NCBI RefSeq assembly: GCF_900111515.1
Contig: NZ_FOHS01000001.1
Location: 255,419 to 319,418 of the forward strand
Reading direction: 5' to 3'
Origin: Hymenobacter actinosclerus
GTDB lineage: Bacteria > Bacteroidota > Bacteroidia > Cytophagales > Hymenobacteraceae
Length of the DNA: 64,000 nucleotides
Shown: positions 41,981 to 50,886 of the stretch, piece by piece
Numbering within the stretch: the stretch's first letter is position 1
Layout: each line of letters opens with the position of its first letter
The notes under the pieces: model-generated
Databases searched by the model: none
The model's input: only the letters and a program-made list of their open reading frames with translations
Told to the model about the DNA's origin: nothing
Position numbers and translations under genes: made by a program

Positions 41981-42433
41981 ATTTGGTCAATCAGGCACTA
42001 AGAATGGCGAATAAAGCAGTAGTTATCTGCCTGAAGCTTAACGACCTTTGTTAAGTGGAACCGGATCCGGCACAAACCGGCCCCTGGGTTTGCCAGCCTT
42101 TGCGCGCTGGCAGCGGGTTTCACAACAGCATCGCAACTGTGGTTGCGTCCGGGCGGGAAATCTGCAACTTTCCCGCCGCTACGGCCGGCGTCAGCTGAAA
42201 AGGACAGCCGGCGCGTCGGCCAAAAAGTGGGCGTTGTGTGCGCATCAGATATCCAGCGGCTTTGGGTGGGAATTTTAGCCGCTGGCCGTTTCCCGGCTCT
42301 TTCTGAGGGTTGGTAAACGCAAAAGAGGTTGAGGCTGTGGGAGCTTCAGCCTCTTTTTTTTGTTGCGTGCCGTATGACGAGCAACTCCCCCCGCCTTTTT
42401 GCCCGTACTTTGAGGCGTCCCAAGCTGTACCTT
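41981..42433. other. 453-base intergenic region with a possible untranslated RNA
   Basis: No plausible coding region was found. It contains several GC-rich dyads, among them GGCGGGAAA/TTTCCCGCC (about 42152-42178), CCAGCGGC/GCCGCTGG (about 42252-42285) and GCCGGCG/GCCGGC pairs. It ends in a strong rho-independent terminator at 42321-42362 that no annotated plus-strand gene explains. A -7-like GACCTTTG (one mismatch) lies near 42042-42050. Confidence 0.4.
42321..42362 (+). terminator. Orphan rho-independent terminator
   Basis: AAAAGAGGTTGAGGCT and AGCTTCAGCCTCTTTT with a long T-run. The gene upstream is divergent, so no known transcript ends here. Confidence 0.8.
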
Positions 42434-43666
42434 ATGCGTTTATTTCTGTTGTGCGCGGCCCTGCTGCTCGGCTTGCCGCGCGCCTGGGCCCAGCAAGCCG
42501 ATACCACCCGAATCCGCCTCCAGAACGTTGATGTAGCCCCCAATGCCGCCAATATCTCGGGCTGGCTGCTGCTCGACAAGGACATCCAGACCGAGCTGGA
42601 GGGGGCCGTGTACAACCTCTACAACTTCAAGTACGACAAGGCCGAGCGGCAGTTCCGGAGCCTGCGCCGCCGCTACCCCCAGCACCCGATGCCCTATTTT
42701 CTGCTGGGCCTGAGCACCTGGTGGAAAATCATGCCCAGCAACATTACCAACAAGCAGTACGACAAGGTTTTTCTGGCCTACATGGACACGGCCGTTACCC
42801 GGGGCGAGGCGCTCTACAGGGCCGATAACAAGAACTACGAAGCCAGCTTTTTCCTGTCGGCCTCCTACGGCTTCTCGGCCCGCCTGAACGCCGAGCGCAG
42901 CAACTGGCGCAAGGCCACCGTGGAAAGCAAGCGGGCCCTGAGCTACCTCGAAAAAAGCCGCGAAGCCAACGGCCTGAGCCCCGAATTCCTGTTCGGCCAG
43001 GCCCTCATCAACTACTACGCCCCCTGGATTTCCGACAACTATCCGCTGCTGCGGCCGGTGCTGCTGTTCTTCCCGAAGGGCAACAAGCAGCTGGGCCTGC
43101 AGCAGCTGCGCAACGTGGCCGCCAACGGCTTTTACACTGGTCCCGAGGCCAAGGTGTTCCTGATGAAAATTCTGCAGAACCAGGAAAACAAGCCCGCCGA
43201 AGCCCTGCCCATCGCCCAGCAGATGGCCACCACTTACCCCGATAACGCGTATTTCCAGCGCTTCTACGCCCTGATGAGCTACCAGGTGGGCGACCTGCGC
43301 GAGTGTGAGCGGGTGAGCCGCGACATTCTCGAAAAAATCAACCGCGGCATGCCGGGCTACGAGGGCATCAGCGGGCGCTACGCCACGTTTTTCCTGGGCA
43401 GCCTGATGGAGAGCCGCTACCAGGACCTCGACAAGGCCCGCGACTACTACCAGCGCTGCGTGGTATTCTCCGAAAGCACCGGCGACACCCAGCAGGGCTT
43501 CTACCTCTACGCCCTGCTCAACCTGGCCCGCATCGCCGCCAAGCAAAAGGACCCCGAAGCCGCCACCCGCTACTACCAGGACGTGCTCAAAAAAGCCGAC
43601 CGCAAATCAGACGCCCAAAAAGAGGCCAGGGCTTATCTGCAGAAGCAGAAAAAGGCCCGGAAGTAG
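42434..43666 (+). CDS. Exported TPR-like protein
   Basis: A 410-residue protein. The ATG at 42434 (MRLFLLCAALLLGLPRAWAQ) starts a signal peptide. The rest is helical with TPR-like pairs: YNLYNFKYDKAERQFRSLRR, PYFLLGLSTWW, and a C-terminal set (LDKARDYYQRCVVF, LNLARIAAKQKDPEAATRYY). Proteins of this type are frequent in Bacteroidota next to TonB receptors and are probably periplasmic scaffolds, but no partner is evident here. A TACTTTG element, one base short of consensus, lies about 25 bases upstream. Confidence 0.85.
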   Translation: MRLFLLCAALLLGLPRAWAQQADTTRIRLQNVDVAPNAANISGWLLLDKDIQTELEGAVYNLYNFKYDKAERQFRSLRRRYPQHPMPYFLLGLSTWWKIMPSNITNKQYDKVFLAYMDTAVTRGEALYRADNKNYEASFFLSASYGFSARLNAERSNWRKATVESKRALSYLEKSREANGLSPEFLFGQALINYYAPWISDNYPLLRPVLLFFPKGNKQLGLQQLRNVAANGFYTGPEAKVFLMKILQNQENKPAEALPIAQQMATTYPDNAYFQRFYALMSYQVGDLRECERVSRDILEKINRGMPGYEGISGRYATFFLGSLMESRYQDLDKARDYYQRCVVFSESTGDTQQGFYLYALLNLARIAAKQKDPEAATRYYQDVLKKADRKSDAQKEARAYLQKQKKARK

Positions 43667-43793
43667 CAGTTGGCAGGCGGGCATTATCAGGCGCCACGCC
43701 CAAGCCACCCCGATCAATGAGGTAAGAAGCCAGGCTCGCCACCCCGCGCCGCACGCAGGCAGCCTGAGCGGATTAAGCGCGAATCCGCATCAA

Positions 43794-43838
43794 ACGCCAA
43801 GCCCCCGGCGCCAGCACGGACGTCAGGGGCTTGGCGCT
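43794..43838. terminator. Hairpin between convergent genes
   Basis: ACGCCAAGCCCC and GGGGCTTGGCGCT pair around a loop, about 130 bases after the TPR stop and 90 before the LURP stop. Confidence 0.7.
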
Positions 43839-43926
43839 TAAAACAGCCTGTTGGTTTATGCGGGTGGATTCGTTGCGCTGTCCTTCGGGTGCTTGCAATA
43901 CCATAGGCTTGCCAAGCACTGATTTT

Positions 43927-44511
43927 CTACTGCTCCTTGAACACCGTGTCGATGGCCAGGCCGGCGGCCAGCAGCAGCACGTTGGAGGCCGCCTGCTGCT
44001 CGCCCATGTCGTGGATGGACACCAGGTAGTTGTCGGCGCTGGTGAACAGCTCGCGGCCCAGCCCGGCCCACTTCTTCGTAACGAGGCCGATTTCCTGGCC
44101 CGAGGCGCTGATGAACTTGAAGTCCCAGCCCTTCCAGTTGCCCTTTACCTCGGCCACCAGCGCATCCTGCGGCGAGTAGACGTGGAAGCCGCCGCCCAGC
44201 GAGAACAGCTTGCTTTTGAAGTAGCCCACGGGCTGGTTCTGCGCGTCGTACACGTGCACTTTGGCGCGCAGGAACGTCCAGCCCCGCTCGATGCGGAACA
44301 GGGGCATAGCCTCGGGCTGCTCGCGCACGACAATCGTTACGGGCAGCATGCGCTTGCTCACGACCAGCCGCAGGGCCAGCAGCCAGCCGGGCGTGGCCTC
44401 GGTAACATAGCCCAGTTGGTCCTGGGTTTCGGGGTCGAGGATGTCGTAGGTGTCCTTGAGCTTGAAGGCGCCCACGTGCTCGCGGATGAAGTAGCTTCTT
44501 CTGGAAAGCAT
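43927..44511 (-). CDS. LURP-one-related / phospholipid scramblase-like protein
   Basis: A 194-residue soluble protein with the Tubby-like beta-barrel pattern of LURP-one/scramblase proteins: YDILDPETQDQLGYVTEA, MPLFRIERGWTFLRAKVHVY, VGYFKSKLFSLGGGFHVYSP and VAEVKGNWKGWDFKFIS. The C-terminal helix (NVLLLAAGLAIDTVF) is hydrophobic, as in scramblase relatives. Bacterial members have no proven activity. The ATG at 44511 (MLSRRSYFIREH) is chosen; 49 upstream codons are not conserved-looking. Confidence 0.85.
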   Translation of the reverse strand: MLSRRSYFIREHVGAFKLKDTYDILDPETQDQLGYVTEATPGWLLALRLVVSKRMLPVTIVVREQPEAMPLFRIERGWTFLRAKVHVYDAQNQPVGYFKSKLFSLGGGFHVYSPQDALVAEVKGNWKGWDFKFISASGQEIGLVTKKWAGLGRELFTSADNYLVSIHDMGEQQAASNVLLLAAGLAIDTVFKEQ

Positions 44512-44739
44512 AGAAAGGGGTTGGTGGAAGGAATAAGAGCTGCGCCCACGGACCAGGAATCGGTTGGGCGCGGGCGGCAGTGCGTACTGGCAAAACCCGG
44601 CGCAAGCTACGGTTTTGCCGCTGTTGCCCGGGGCCGGCGCCGCAGTCCGGCTGAACAATTGCCTAACCTTTTGAGTATGAACAGCCAGCGGCCCGCTCTT
44701 CGGGGCGGCCGTAGTTGTTCTGCCTCAATTCTCCTTCTT

Positions 44740-46179
44740 ATGGTTTCTGTTTCCTCGGCTCCGGCCGCTACCCAACTCTCCATTCCTGAGCTGTTTGCCC
44801 GCCAGCAGGGCCGCGCCGGGGCGTTGCGCCGCGAGGCCGTGAGCAGCCGCGCCGCCCGCCTGCGCCGCCTCGATACCTGGCTGACCGACAACCGTGAAGC
44901 CATCCAGCAGGCCCTCTACACCGATTTCCGCAAGCCCGCCGTCGAAACCGACGTCACCGAAATCTGGTCGTCGCAGACCGAACTGCGGCACACGCTGCGC
45001 CACCTAGAGAAGTGGGCCGCCCCGCGCCGGGTGGGCACGCCGCTGGCCCTGGTGGGCACCAACGGCTGGGTGCAGGCCGAGCCCAAGGGCGTTACGCTGA
45101 TTATCGCGCCCTGGAACTACCCGTTCTACCTGGCCATCGACCCGCTGATTTCGGCCCTGGCAGCCGGCAATACGGCCATCATCAAGCCCTCGGAAATGAC
45201 GCCCGCCGTGGCCGAGCTGCTGGCCCGCATGTGCCGCGAGCTGTTCGAGGAGGCCGAGGTAACGGTGGTGCAGGGCGACAAGGACGTGGCCACCGAGCTG
45301 CTGAAGCTGCCCTTCGACCACATCTTCTTCACGGGCAGCCCGCAGGTGGGTAAAATTGTGATGCGCGCCGCCGCCGAACACCTCACCAGCGTAACGCTGG
45401 AGCTGGGCGGCAAGAGCCCGGCCGTCGTCGACCAGACCGCCGACCTGCGCGATACGGCCGAGAAAATCATCTGGGGCAAGGGCGTAAACGCCGGCCAGAC
45501 CTGCGTGGCCCCCGACTACGTGCTGGTGCACGAAGCCGTGCGCGACGAGCTGGTGGCCGAAATGAAAGCCGCCACCCAGCGCTTCTACTCGCCCCAGGGC
45601 CAGCCCATCAGTGAGTCCGACTCCTACGCCCGCCTCGTGAACGACCACCACTTCGGGCGCGTAGCCGGCCTGCTCGACGATGCCTGCGAGCAGGGCACAC
45701 AGGTAGCCTTCGGCGGCACCATCGATGCCGGCCAGCGCTTTATCGAGCCCACCGTGCTGCTCGACCCGCCCGCCGACAGCCGCATTATGCAGGAAGAAAT
45801 TTTCGGGCCCCTGCTGCCGGTGCTCACCTTCAGCAGCCTCTCGGCGGCCGTGGATGCGGTGAACGAGCACCCCAAGCCGCTGGCGCTTTACGTGTTCACG
45901 CAGGACAAGGAAAACCAGCGCTACCTGCTCCAGAACATTCCGGCCGGCGGGGCCTGCGTCAACGAAACCATCCTGCACCTGGCGCACCCCGAACTGCCTT
46001 TCGGCGGCTTCGGCAACAGCGGCATTGGCCGCTGCCACGGCCATGCGGGCTTCCTGGCTTTCAGCAACGAGAAATCGGTGCTCAGGCAGCGCGTCGGCCT
46101 CACCGCCCTCAAACCCCTGTACCCGCCCTACACGGATTCGGTAAAGAAAATGGTGAACCTGCTGCTGCGCTGGCTGTAG
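44740..46179 (+). CDS. Aldehyde dehydrogenase, class 3 type
   Basis: A 479-residue NAD(P)-dependent dehydrogenase that oxidises aldehydes to carboxylic acids. The ATG at 44740 (MVSVSSAPAATQL) gives the family's normal length. An upstream ATG at 44677 is possible but adds 21 atypical residues. The catalytic Glu is in VTLELGGKSP and the Cys in NAGQTCVAPDY. The IIAPWNYPFYLAIDP and FTGSPQVGK motifs bind cofactor. The C-terminal hydrophobic tail (YTDSVKKMVNLLLRWL) is as in membrane-associated fatty aldehyde dehydrogenases, which suits the adjacent long-chain alcohol oxidase. Confidence 0.95.
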   Translation: MVSVSSAPAATQLSIPELFARQQGRAGALRREAVSSRAARLRRLDTWLTDNREAIQQALYTDFRKPAVETDVTEIWSSQTELRHTLRHLEKWAAPRRVGTPLALVGTNGWVQAEPKGVTLIIAPWNYPFYLAIDPLISALAAGNTAIIKPSEMTPAVAELLARMCRELFEEAEVTVVQGDKDVATELLKLPFDHIFFTGSPQVGKIVMRAAAEHLTSVTLELGGKSPAVVDQTADLRDTAEKIIWGKGVNAGQTCVAPDYVLVHEAVRDELVAEMKAATQRFYSPQGQPISESDSYARLVNDHHFGRVAGLLDDACEQGTQVAFGGTIDAGQRFIEPTVLLDPPADSRIMQEEIFGPLLPVLTFSSLSAAVDAVNEHPKPLALYVFTQDKENQRYLLQNIPAGGACVNETILHLAHPELPFGGFGNSGIGRCHGHAGFLAFSNEKSVLRQRVGLTALKPLYPPYTDSVKKMVNLLLRWL

Positions 46180-46186
46180 CGGCTGG

Positions 46187-46307
46187 AGGTGAGTTGGTGA
46201 ACTGGTGAGGGGGTGAGTTTGATGTTTTAGGGGCCTAATTGCGCTACTTGCGCAGCCAGGCCCCCTGAACATCAAACTCACCATCTCACTAGTTCACCAG
46301 CTCACCT
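46187..46307. repeat. Dispersed palindrome family B, copy 2
   Basis: Arms of 50 bp (46187-46236 and 46258-46307) pair with about eight mismatches. The outer units are GGTGAGTTGGTGAACTGGTGA. The loop reads TTGCGCTACTTGCGC, the reverse complement of which shares GCGCAAGTnGCGC with copy 1. It lies between the aldehyde dehydrogenase and alcohol oxidase genes. Confidence 0.9.
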
Positions 46308-46400
46308 TATAGTATGCAAGCCGAGTAGTTTTCGGAAAAAATACCGACCTTTTAGGGCCCGCTTTCCGGCGGGTGTTGCCCTCCGAATTCCCGCCCCGCC

Positions 46401-48425
46401 ATGCAGTTTACCGAAGCCCAGCGCGCCACTCTGCGCGCCCTTGCCGATACGTTCATTCCGGCCATGGATCCGCCCGCCGGCGCCACTGATACCGGGTACT
46501 GGGCCCGTCGCGGCTCCGAGGGCATCGATTTGGATAAGATGGCCGAGGCAATTTCGGCCCAGCCGGCTGGGGCGCAGCAGGAGTTCGGGCAGCTGCTGCG
46601 GCTGCTCGATTCGCCGGCGCTGGGTTTAACGTGGTTTGGGCCGCTGAAACCGTTCGGACGGCTTGATGCCGGGCAGCGCGAGAAGCTGCTGCAGAGCTGG
46701 GCAGGCTCCAACCTGCCGCAGTTGCGCAAGGGGTTTCAGGCCCTGCGCAAGCTGTGCGCCTTCCTCTACTACGGCGGCTCGCAGCCCGATACCGCCCATT
46801 TCGTGTGGGAGGCCATCGGCTACGACGGCCCCCAGGTGCCGGCCGAAACGGTAGCGCCCGAACCAGCCGCCCGCCCCCTGCACACCCTGCAGCCCACCCA
46901 CGACACGACCTACGACTGCGACGTGCTGGTAATTGGCTCCGGAGCCGGCGGGGGCGTGGTGGCCGGCGAGCTGGCCGCCGCCGGCCACCAGGTGCTGGTG
47001 CTCGAAAAGGGTCCCTACTTCCACGGGGCCGATTTTTCGCAGCGCGAGGTAGATATGCTGGGCCAACTTTACGACGCCCGCGGCACGCTGAGCACCCAGG
47101 ACGGCGGCGTGGCCCTGCTGGCCGGCTCCTGCCTGGGCGGCGGCACCACCGTCAACTGGGCCGGGGCCTTCCGCACGCCCGATTACGTGCTGCAGGAGTG
47201 GGCCCGCGAGCATCAGGTGCCGCATTTCACGTCGATGGAGTTCAAGCAGAGCCTCGACGCTGTGAGCCGCACGCTGGGCGTAAACATCGATTACGGGCGC
47301 CACAACGGCCAGAACCAGGCCCTGCTCGACGGCTCGCGCCAGCTGGGGCAGGAGGTGAAGTTGATTCCGCGCAACGAGCGGCACCCCGCCGACTGCGACG
47401 ACGCGCACTTTGCCGGCCTGGGCTACAGCTGCTTCGGCGACCGGCACGGCGTGAAGCAGGGCACCCTGAATACCTACCTGCAAACCGCCTTCGAGCACGG
47501 CGCCCGGCTGCTCTGCGACACCCACGTGGAGCGCGTAACCGTGGCCCAGGGCCGCGCCACCGGCGCCGAGGCCACCTACATCGGCCCCGATGGCCGGCCA
47601 TTGCGCATTACGGTGCGGGCCAAACGGGTGGTGGTGGCCGGCGGGGCCATCCAGACGCCGGCGCTGCTGCTGCGCAGTGGTCTGCGCCACCCGCACCTGG
47701 GCCAGCACCTGCATCTGCACCCTACGGTGGTGGTTTCGGGCATCTATCCGCAGCGCATGAACTCCTGGCACGGGCCGATGATGTCGGTGGTGAATGACGG
47801 GTTTACGATGCTCGACGGCACCAACTTCGGCGCCAAAATTGAAACCCCGCCCGCCCACCCCGGCCTGATGAGCATGGTGATGCCCTGGCTGTCGGGCCGC
47901 CAGCACAAGGAGCTGATGCACGAGGCCGCGCATATCGGCTCGTTCATCGTGCTCACCCGCGACCGGGACGGCGGCCGGGTGTCGGTGGATAAGCACGGCC
48001 AGGCCCTCATCGACTACGCAATCAGCGACTTCGACCGCCACAACATGCTGCGCGGGGTGCGGGCGGCGGCCGAAATACAGGTGGCCGCCGGGGCGCGCAC
48101 GGTGCTGCTGCCCCACGGCAGCCTGCCGCTGCTGCACGCCGAAAACGGCCGGCTGCGCAACCCCGAGGTGCTCGACGGGCTGCCCCAGCTCAGCTGGAAA
48201 GCCAACCAGTTTGGCCTGTACAGCGCCCACCAGATGAGCACCTGCCGCATGGGCGGCGACCGGGCCACGCATCCGGCCAGCCCCGCCGGCGAGCTGTACG
48301 AGGTTCAACAGCTGTTTGTGGCCGATGGCTCGGCCTTTCCGGCCTGCAGCGGCGTGAACCCCATGCTCACGATTATGGCCCTGGCCCACTACACGGCCCA
48401 GCAGCTCAAGGCTACCAACCTCTGA
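46401..48425 (+). CDS. GMC oxidoreductase with N-terminal gluconate-dehydrogenase subunit 3-like region
   Basis: A 674-residue flavoprotein. Residues 1-140 resemble the small subunit (subunit 3) of gluconate 2-dehydrogenase (ADTFIPAMDPP, FLYYGGSQPDT). The GMC part starts near 175 with the FAD motif DVLVIGSGAGGGVVAGELA. SCLGGGTTVNWAG, VVVAGGAIQTPALLLRSG and the C-terminal MGGDRATHPAS and FVADGSAFPACSGVNPM follow. This order is that of long-chain fatty alcohol oxidases. With the upstream aldehyde dehydrogenase it could turn fatty alcohols into fatty acids. The substrate is inferred. Confidence 0.88.
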   Translation: MQFTEAQRATLRALADTFIPAMDPPAGATDTGYWARRGSEGIDLDKMAEAISAQPAGAQQEFGQLLRLLDSPALGLTWFGPLKPFGRLDAGQREKLLQSWAGSNLPQLRKGFQALRKLCAFLYYGGSQPDTAHFVWEAIGYDGPQVPAETVAPEPAARPLHTLQPTHDTTYDCDVLVIGSGAGGGVVAGELAAAGHQVLVLEKGPYFHGADFSQREVDMLGQLYDARGTLSTQDGGVALLAGSCLGGGTTVNWAGAFRTPDYVLQEWAREHQVPHFTSMEFKQSLDAVSRTLGVNIDYGRHNGQNQALLDGSRQLGQEVKLIPRNERHPADCDDAHFAGLGYSCFGDRHGVKQGTLNTYLQTAFEHGARLLCDTHVERVTVAQGRATGAEATYIGPDGRPLRITVRAKRVVVAGGAIQTPALLLRSGLRHPHLGQHLHLHPTVVVSGIYPQRMNSWHGPMMSVVNDGFTMLDGTNFGAKIETPPAHPGLMSMVMPWLSGRQHKELMHEAAHIGSFIVLTRDRDGGRVSVDKHGQALIDYAISDFDRHNMLRGVRAAAEIQVAAGARTVLLPHGSLPLLHAENGRLRNPEVLDGLPQLSWKANQFGLYSAHQMSTCRMGGDRATHPASPAGELYEVQQLFVADGSAFPACSGVNPMLTIMALAHYTAQQLKATNL

Positions 48426-48485
48426 AATCAGCCTTGGCAGGGCTTTTCGCGTAGGTAGGGTTTTCGCTCCCTGAAATTCGATCCT

Positions 48486-48920
48486 ATGACTTTCCGTACT
48501 CCCTTGGCGTTGGTGCTGGCAGCCGGGCTGCTGGGCGGCGCCTGCACCCGCCGGCCCGCCGCTGCTACCAGCACTGCTGCGCCCGCCAAATCGGGCCGTG
48601 AGGTGCGGGCCGAGGCCAAGGCCGTAGCCGCCGCGCCGCCCGCCGCCCGCGACCTGACCGATGTGCTAACCGAGCAGCTGGCCCTGACCGACGAGCAGCG
48701 CAGTAGCGTCCGGCAGATTTTTACCAGCACCGTTAAGCAGGCCCAACAGGCCCAGGAGCGCCTCAAAGGCAACCGCCCGGCGCTGCTCACCGAGCTACGG
48801 AACATCAACGCCACCTCCGACCGGGAGTTGCAGCAGGTGCTCAGCCCCGAGCAGTACCAGCAGCTAAAGGCCAAGCAGAAGCAGGTGCAGGAGCAGATGC
48901 GCGCCCGCAAGGCCCAGTAG
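48486..48920 (+). CDS. Hypothetical lipoprotein, helical
   Basis: A 144-residue protein with a lipoprotein signal (lipobox GGAC at about 17-20), an Ala-rich linker (25-55) and a helical core. The core has the pattern LTEQLALTDEQRSSVRQIF and VLSPEQYQQLKAKQKQVQE. The two LT/LSPEQ motifs around a helical hairpin are reminiscent of Spy/CpxP-type periplasmic proteins, but no metal or LTxxQ signature is exact. It has 60 bases of spacer to the oxidase gene and may be in its operon. Confidence 0.75.
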   Translation: MTFRTPLALVLAAGLLGGACTRRPAAATSTAAPAKSGREVRAEAKAVAAAPPAARDLTDVLTEQLALTDEQRSSVRQIFTSTVKQAQQAQERLKGNRPALLTELRNINATSDRELQQVLSPEQYQQLKAKQKQVQEQMRARKAQ

Positions 48921-48974
48921 CAACCCGGCCCGATTCTGCACCTTTGCCGGCTCGCCCTTCTTCCTTCCGTTTCT

Positions 48975-49496
48975 ATGTCCGCTTCCCTCGTCCTAACGCC
49001 CGAAACCATTCACCGCATCCGATTCCAGGACTGCGACATGCTCGGCCACCTCAACAACGCCCGCTACCTCGACTACTTCCTCAATGCCCGCGAGGAGCAC
49101 GCCCTGCAGCACTACGCCCTGAATCTGGGCCAACTCTCGCAGGAGCTGAACGCGGGCTGGGTGATTACCAAGCACCACCTGGCCTACCTGCGGCCCGCGC
49201 GCCACGCCGAAACCGTGCGCATCCGCACCCAGCTCATTCATTTCGATAACTCCAGCTTGGTGGTAGAAATGCAGATGCTGCGCGAGGACGGCCTGCAGCT
49301 AAAAGCCCTACTGTGGTCGGAAATGGCCTTTGTACGCCTGCCCGGCGGCACCCGCACCGAGCACTCCGACGCCCTGATGGACCTGCTCGAACAACTCGAT
49401 GTGCAGGAAGTGGACTACGACCCCGACGGCTTCGACGAGCGGCTGCGCGAGCTGCGCAAGCAGTTCAAGAAAGCCCGCAAAGGCGAGGACGAGTAA
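48975..49496 (+). CDS. Acyl-CoA thioesterase (hotdog fold)
   Basis: A 173-residue enzyme with one 4HBT hotdog domain. RFQDCDMLGHLNNARYLDYF (about 15-35) contains the Asp and the NN-type motif of the YbgC/FatA-like group, and WVITKHHLAYLRPARH follows. It hydrolyses acyl-CoA or acyl-ACP thioesters; chain length cannot be told. The C-terminal 40 residues are an acidic/basic helix (DGFDERLRELRKQFKKARKG) beyond the usual domain. A CACCTTTG element, one mismatch from the -7 consensus, lies at 48939-48946. Confidence 0.88.
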   Translation: MSASLVLTPETIHRIRFQDCDMLGHLNNARYLDYFLNAREEHALQHYALNLGQLSQELNAGWVITKHHLAYLRPARHAETVRIRTQLIHFDNSSLVVEMQMLREDGLQLKALLWSEMAFVRLPGGTRTEHSDALMDLLEQLDVQEVDYDPDGFDERLRELRKQFKKARKGEDE

Positions 49497-49582
49497 CCGG
49501 CCCCGGCCCATTCTGGGGGCGGCCCGGTCGGGCCGATGCCAAAATCCTGCTCAACCTCCGGCCGTTTCTGCCGTTAGAGAAG

Positions 49583-49613
49583 AACCGAAAGCGCCCGGCG
49601 CTTTCGGTTTTTT
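49583..49613 (+). terminator. Rho-independent terminator before the PfpI gene
   Basis: AACCGAAAGCGCC and GGCGCTTTCGGTT pair around one base and are followed by seven T. It ends the thioesterase transcript. Confidence 0.9.
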
Positions 49614-49640
49614 TATTCCTCTACCATAACCCGATACACC

Positions 49641-50198
49641 ATGAGTATTTTTGGAAGCGACGCCCTGAAGGGTAAAAAAATAGCCATTATTGCCACCGAC
49701 GGCTTCGAGCAGTCGGAACTCGAAAAGCCCAGGAAATACCTGGAAGATGAAGGCGCCGAAACCCACGTCATCTCGCTGAAAAGCGGCTCGATTAAGGGCT
49801 GGGACGAGAAGGACTGGGGCAATAAAGTAGACGTGGACAAGGTAATCGGCGACGTGAAGGTGGCCGACTACGATGCCCTGGTACTGCCCGGCGGCCAGAT
49901 GAACCCCGACGTGCTGCGCACCAAGCCCGAAGTAGTAAGCTTCGTGGGCGAGTTCGTGCGCTCGGGCAAGCCTGTGGCCGCCATCTGCCACGGCCCCTGG
50001 ACGCTGATTGAGGCCGACGTGGTACGCGGCAAGAAAATGACCAGCTGGCCCAGCCTCAAAACCGACATCAAAAACGCCGGTGGCCACTGGACCGACGAAA
50101 CGGTAGTAGTCGATGGCAACCTCATCACCAGCCGCAACCCCCAGGATATTCCCAACTTCAACGAGAAGATCAAGGAAGCCCTGGCCGGGAAAAAGTAA
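49641..50198 (+). CDS. PfpI/DJ-1 family class I glutamine amidotransferase-like protein
   Basis: A 185-residue cytoplasmic protein. The nucleophile elbow is AAICHGPWTLIEA (Cys about 115). The conserved Glu is in DGFEQSELEKP and the oxyanion region in VLPGGQMNPD. This is the PfpI/YhbO branch, which includes stress proteases and glyoxalase III-type deglycases. The exact activity is not settled even for well-studied members. It starts right after the terminator, so it has its own promoter, and is followed by a perfect 40-bp family A palindrome. Confidence 0.93.
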   Translation: MSIFGSDALKGKKIAIIATDGFEQSELEKPRKYLEDEGAETHVISLKSGSIKGWDEKDWGNKVDVDKVIGDVKVADYDALVLPGGQMNPDVLRTKPEVVSFVGEFVRSGKPVAAICHGPWTLIEADVVRGKKMTSWPSLKTDIKNAGGHWTDETVVVDGNLITSRNPQDIPNFNEKIKEALAGKK

Positions 50199-50220
50199 GG
50201 CAGTAAGCCGGCAAACCACC

Positions 50221-50315
50221 CTGTCATCCTGAGCACAGCGAAGGACCTATCCAGGAAGCTATATCAATAGATAATAGCTTCCTGGATAGGTCCTTCGCTG
50301 TGCTCAGGATGACAG
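50221..50315. repeat. Dispersed palindrome family A, copy 6 (perfect)
   Basis: 50221-50260 and 50276-50315 are exact 40-bp inverted copies around a 15-base AT-rich loop. The core GTCATCCTGAGC then GCGAAGGACCT is intact. It lies between convergent genes, where it would also stop transcription from both sides. Confidence 0.95.
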
Positions 50316-50320
50316 CTCTT

Positions 50321-50812
50321 TTACCCTCCCAGCTGCGCTGCGAATTGGTGGTAGGCGAAGTAAAAGCCTAAGTCGAAGCACAGCAGGAAGCCGCCCTGCA
50401 GCCACAGCGACTGAGCGTAGCCGCGCAGGCGCTCGGGCCGCTCGGCGGTGGCTGCGCGGCGGTGTAGCCAGTAGCCGATGAGCACGTAGCCCACATCGAG
50501 ACCCACATTGAGCAGCAGCAGGTTCTCGAAGCTGCGCTGAGCGGCCAGGCTGTCGGAGAGCGAGAGGCCGGCGACGCCATTGGGCTGGGCCCGCAGAATG
50601 CCCCATACGGCCAGCAGCGTGTTCACCACGTTCCAGGCCACGTTCATGAAGTGGAAATGGTAGGCGGCAGTGCGGGCATCGGTGCGCGACACGCGGTAGC
50701 CGCTGACCAGCAGGTTGAGCAGCGCCCAGGCCCCGAGCAGGCCCATGCCGTGCTCGGCCATCAGCTCGCGGGCGTGGTTGATGGCGGGTAAATCGACGGC
50801 GGAAAGCGGCAT
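50321..50812 (-). CDS. Small membrane protein of unknown function
   Basis: A 163-residue protein with four hydrophobic segments: HGMGLLGAWALLNLLVSG, FMNVAWNVVNTLLAVWGIL, LLLLNVGLDVGYVLIGYWL and LQGGFLLCFDLGFYFAYHQ. Asparagines in the second and third helices and a His/Glu at the start are the only notable polar residues. I do not recognise the family with confidence. The stop lies next to the family A palindrome. Confidence 0.75.
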   Translation of the reverse strand: MPLSAVDLPAINHARELMAEHGMGLLGAWALLNLLVSGYRVSRTDARTAAYHFHFMNVAWNVVNTLLAVWGILRAQPNGVAGLSLSDSLAAQRSFENLLLLNVGLDVGYVLIGYWLHRRAATAERPERLRGYAQSLWLQGGFLLCFDLGFYFAYHQFAAQLGG

Positions 50813-50835
50813 ACGGTTGGGGCAGGGAAGAAACG

Positions 50836-50866
50836 CAAAAAAGGAAGCCCGGGGGCTTCCTTTTTG
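50836..50866 (-). terminator. Hairpin terminator of the outer membrane protein gene
   Basis: AAAAAAGGAAGCCC and GGGCTTCCTTTTT pair with almost no loop. On the minus strand it lies 20 bases after the stop at 50887. Confidence 0.85.
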
Positions 50867-50886
50867 TTTGTGGGCGGGTGGGTAGG

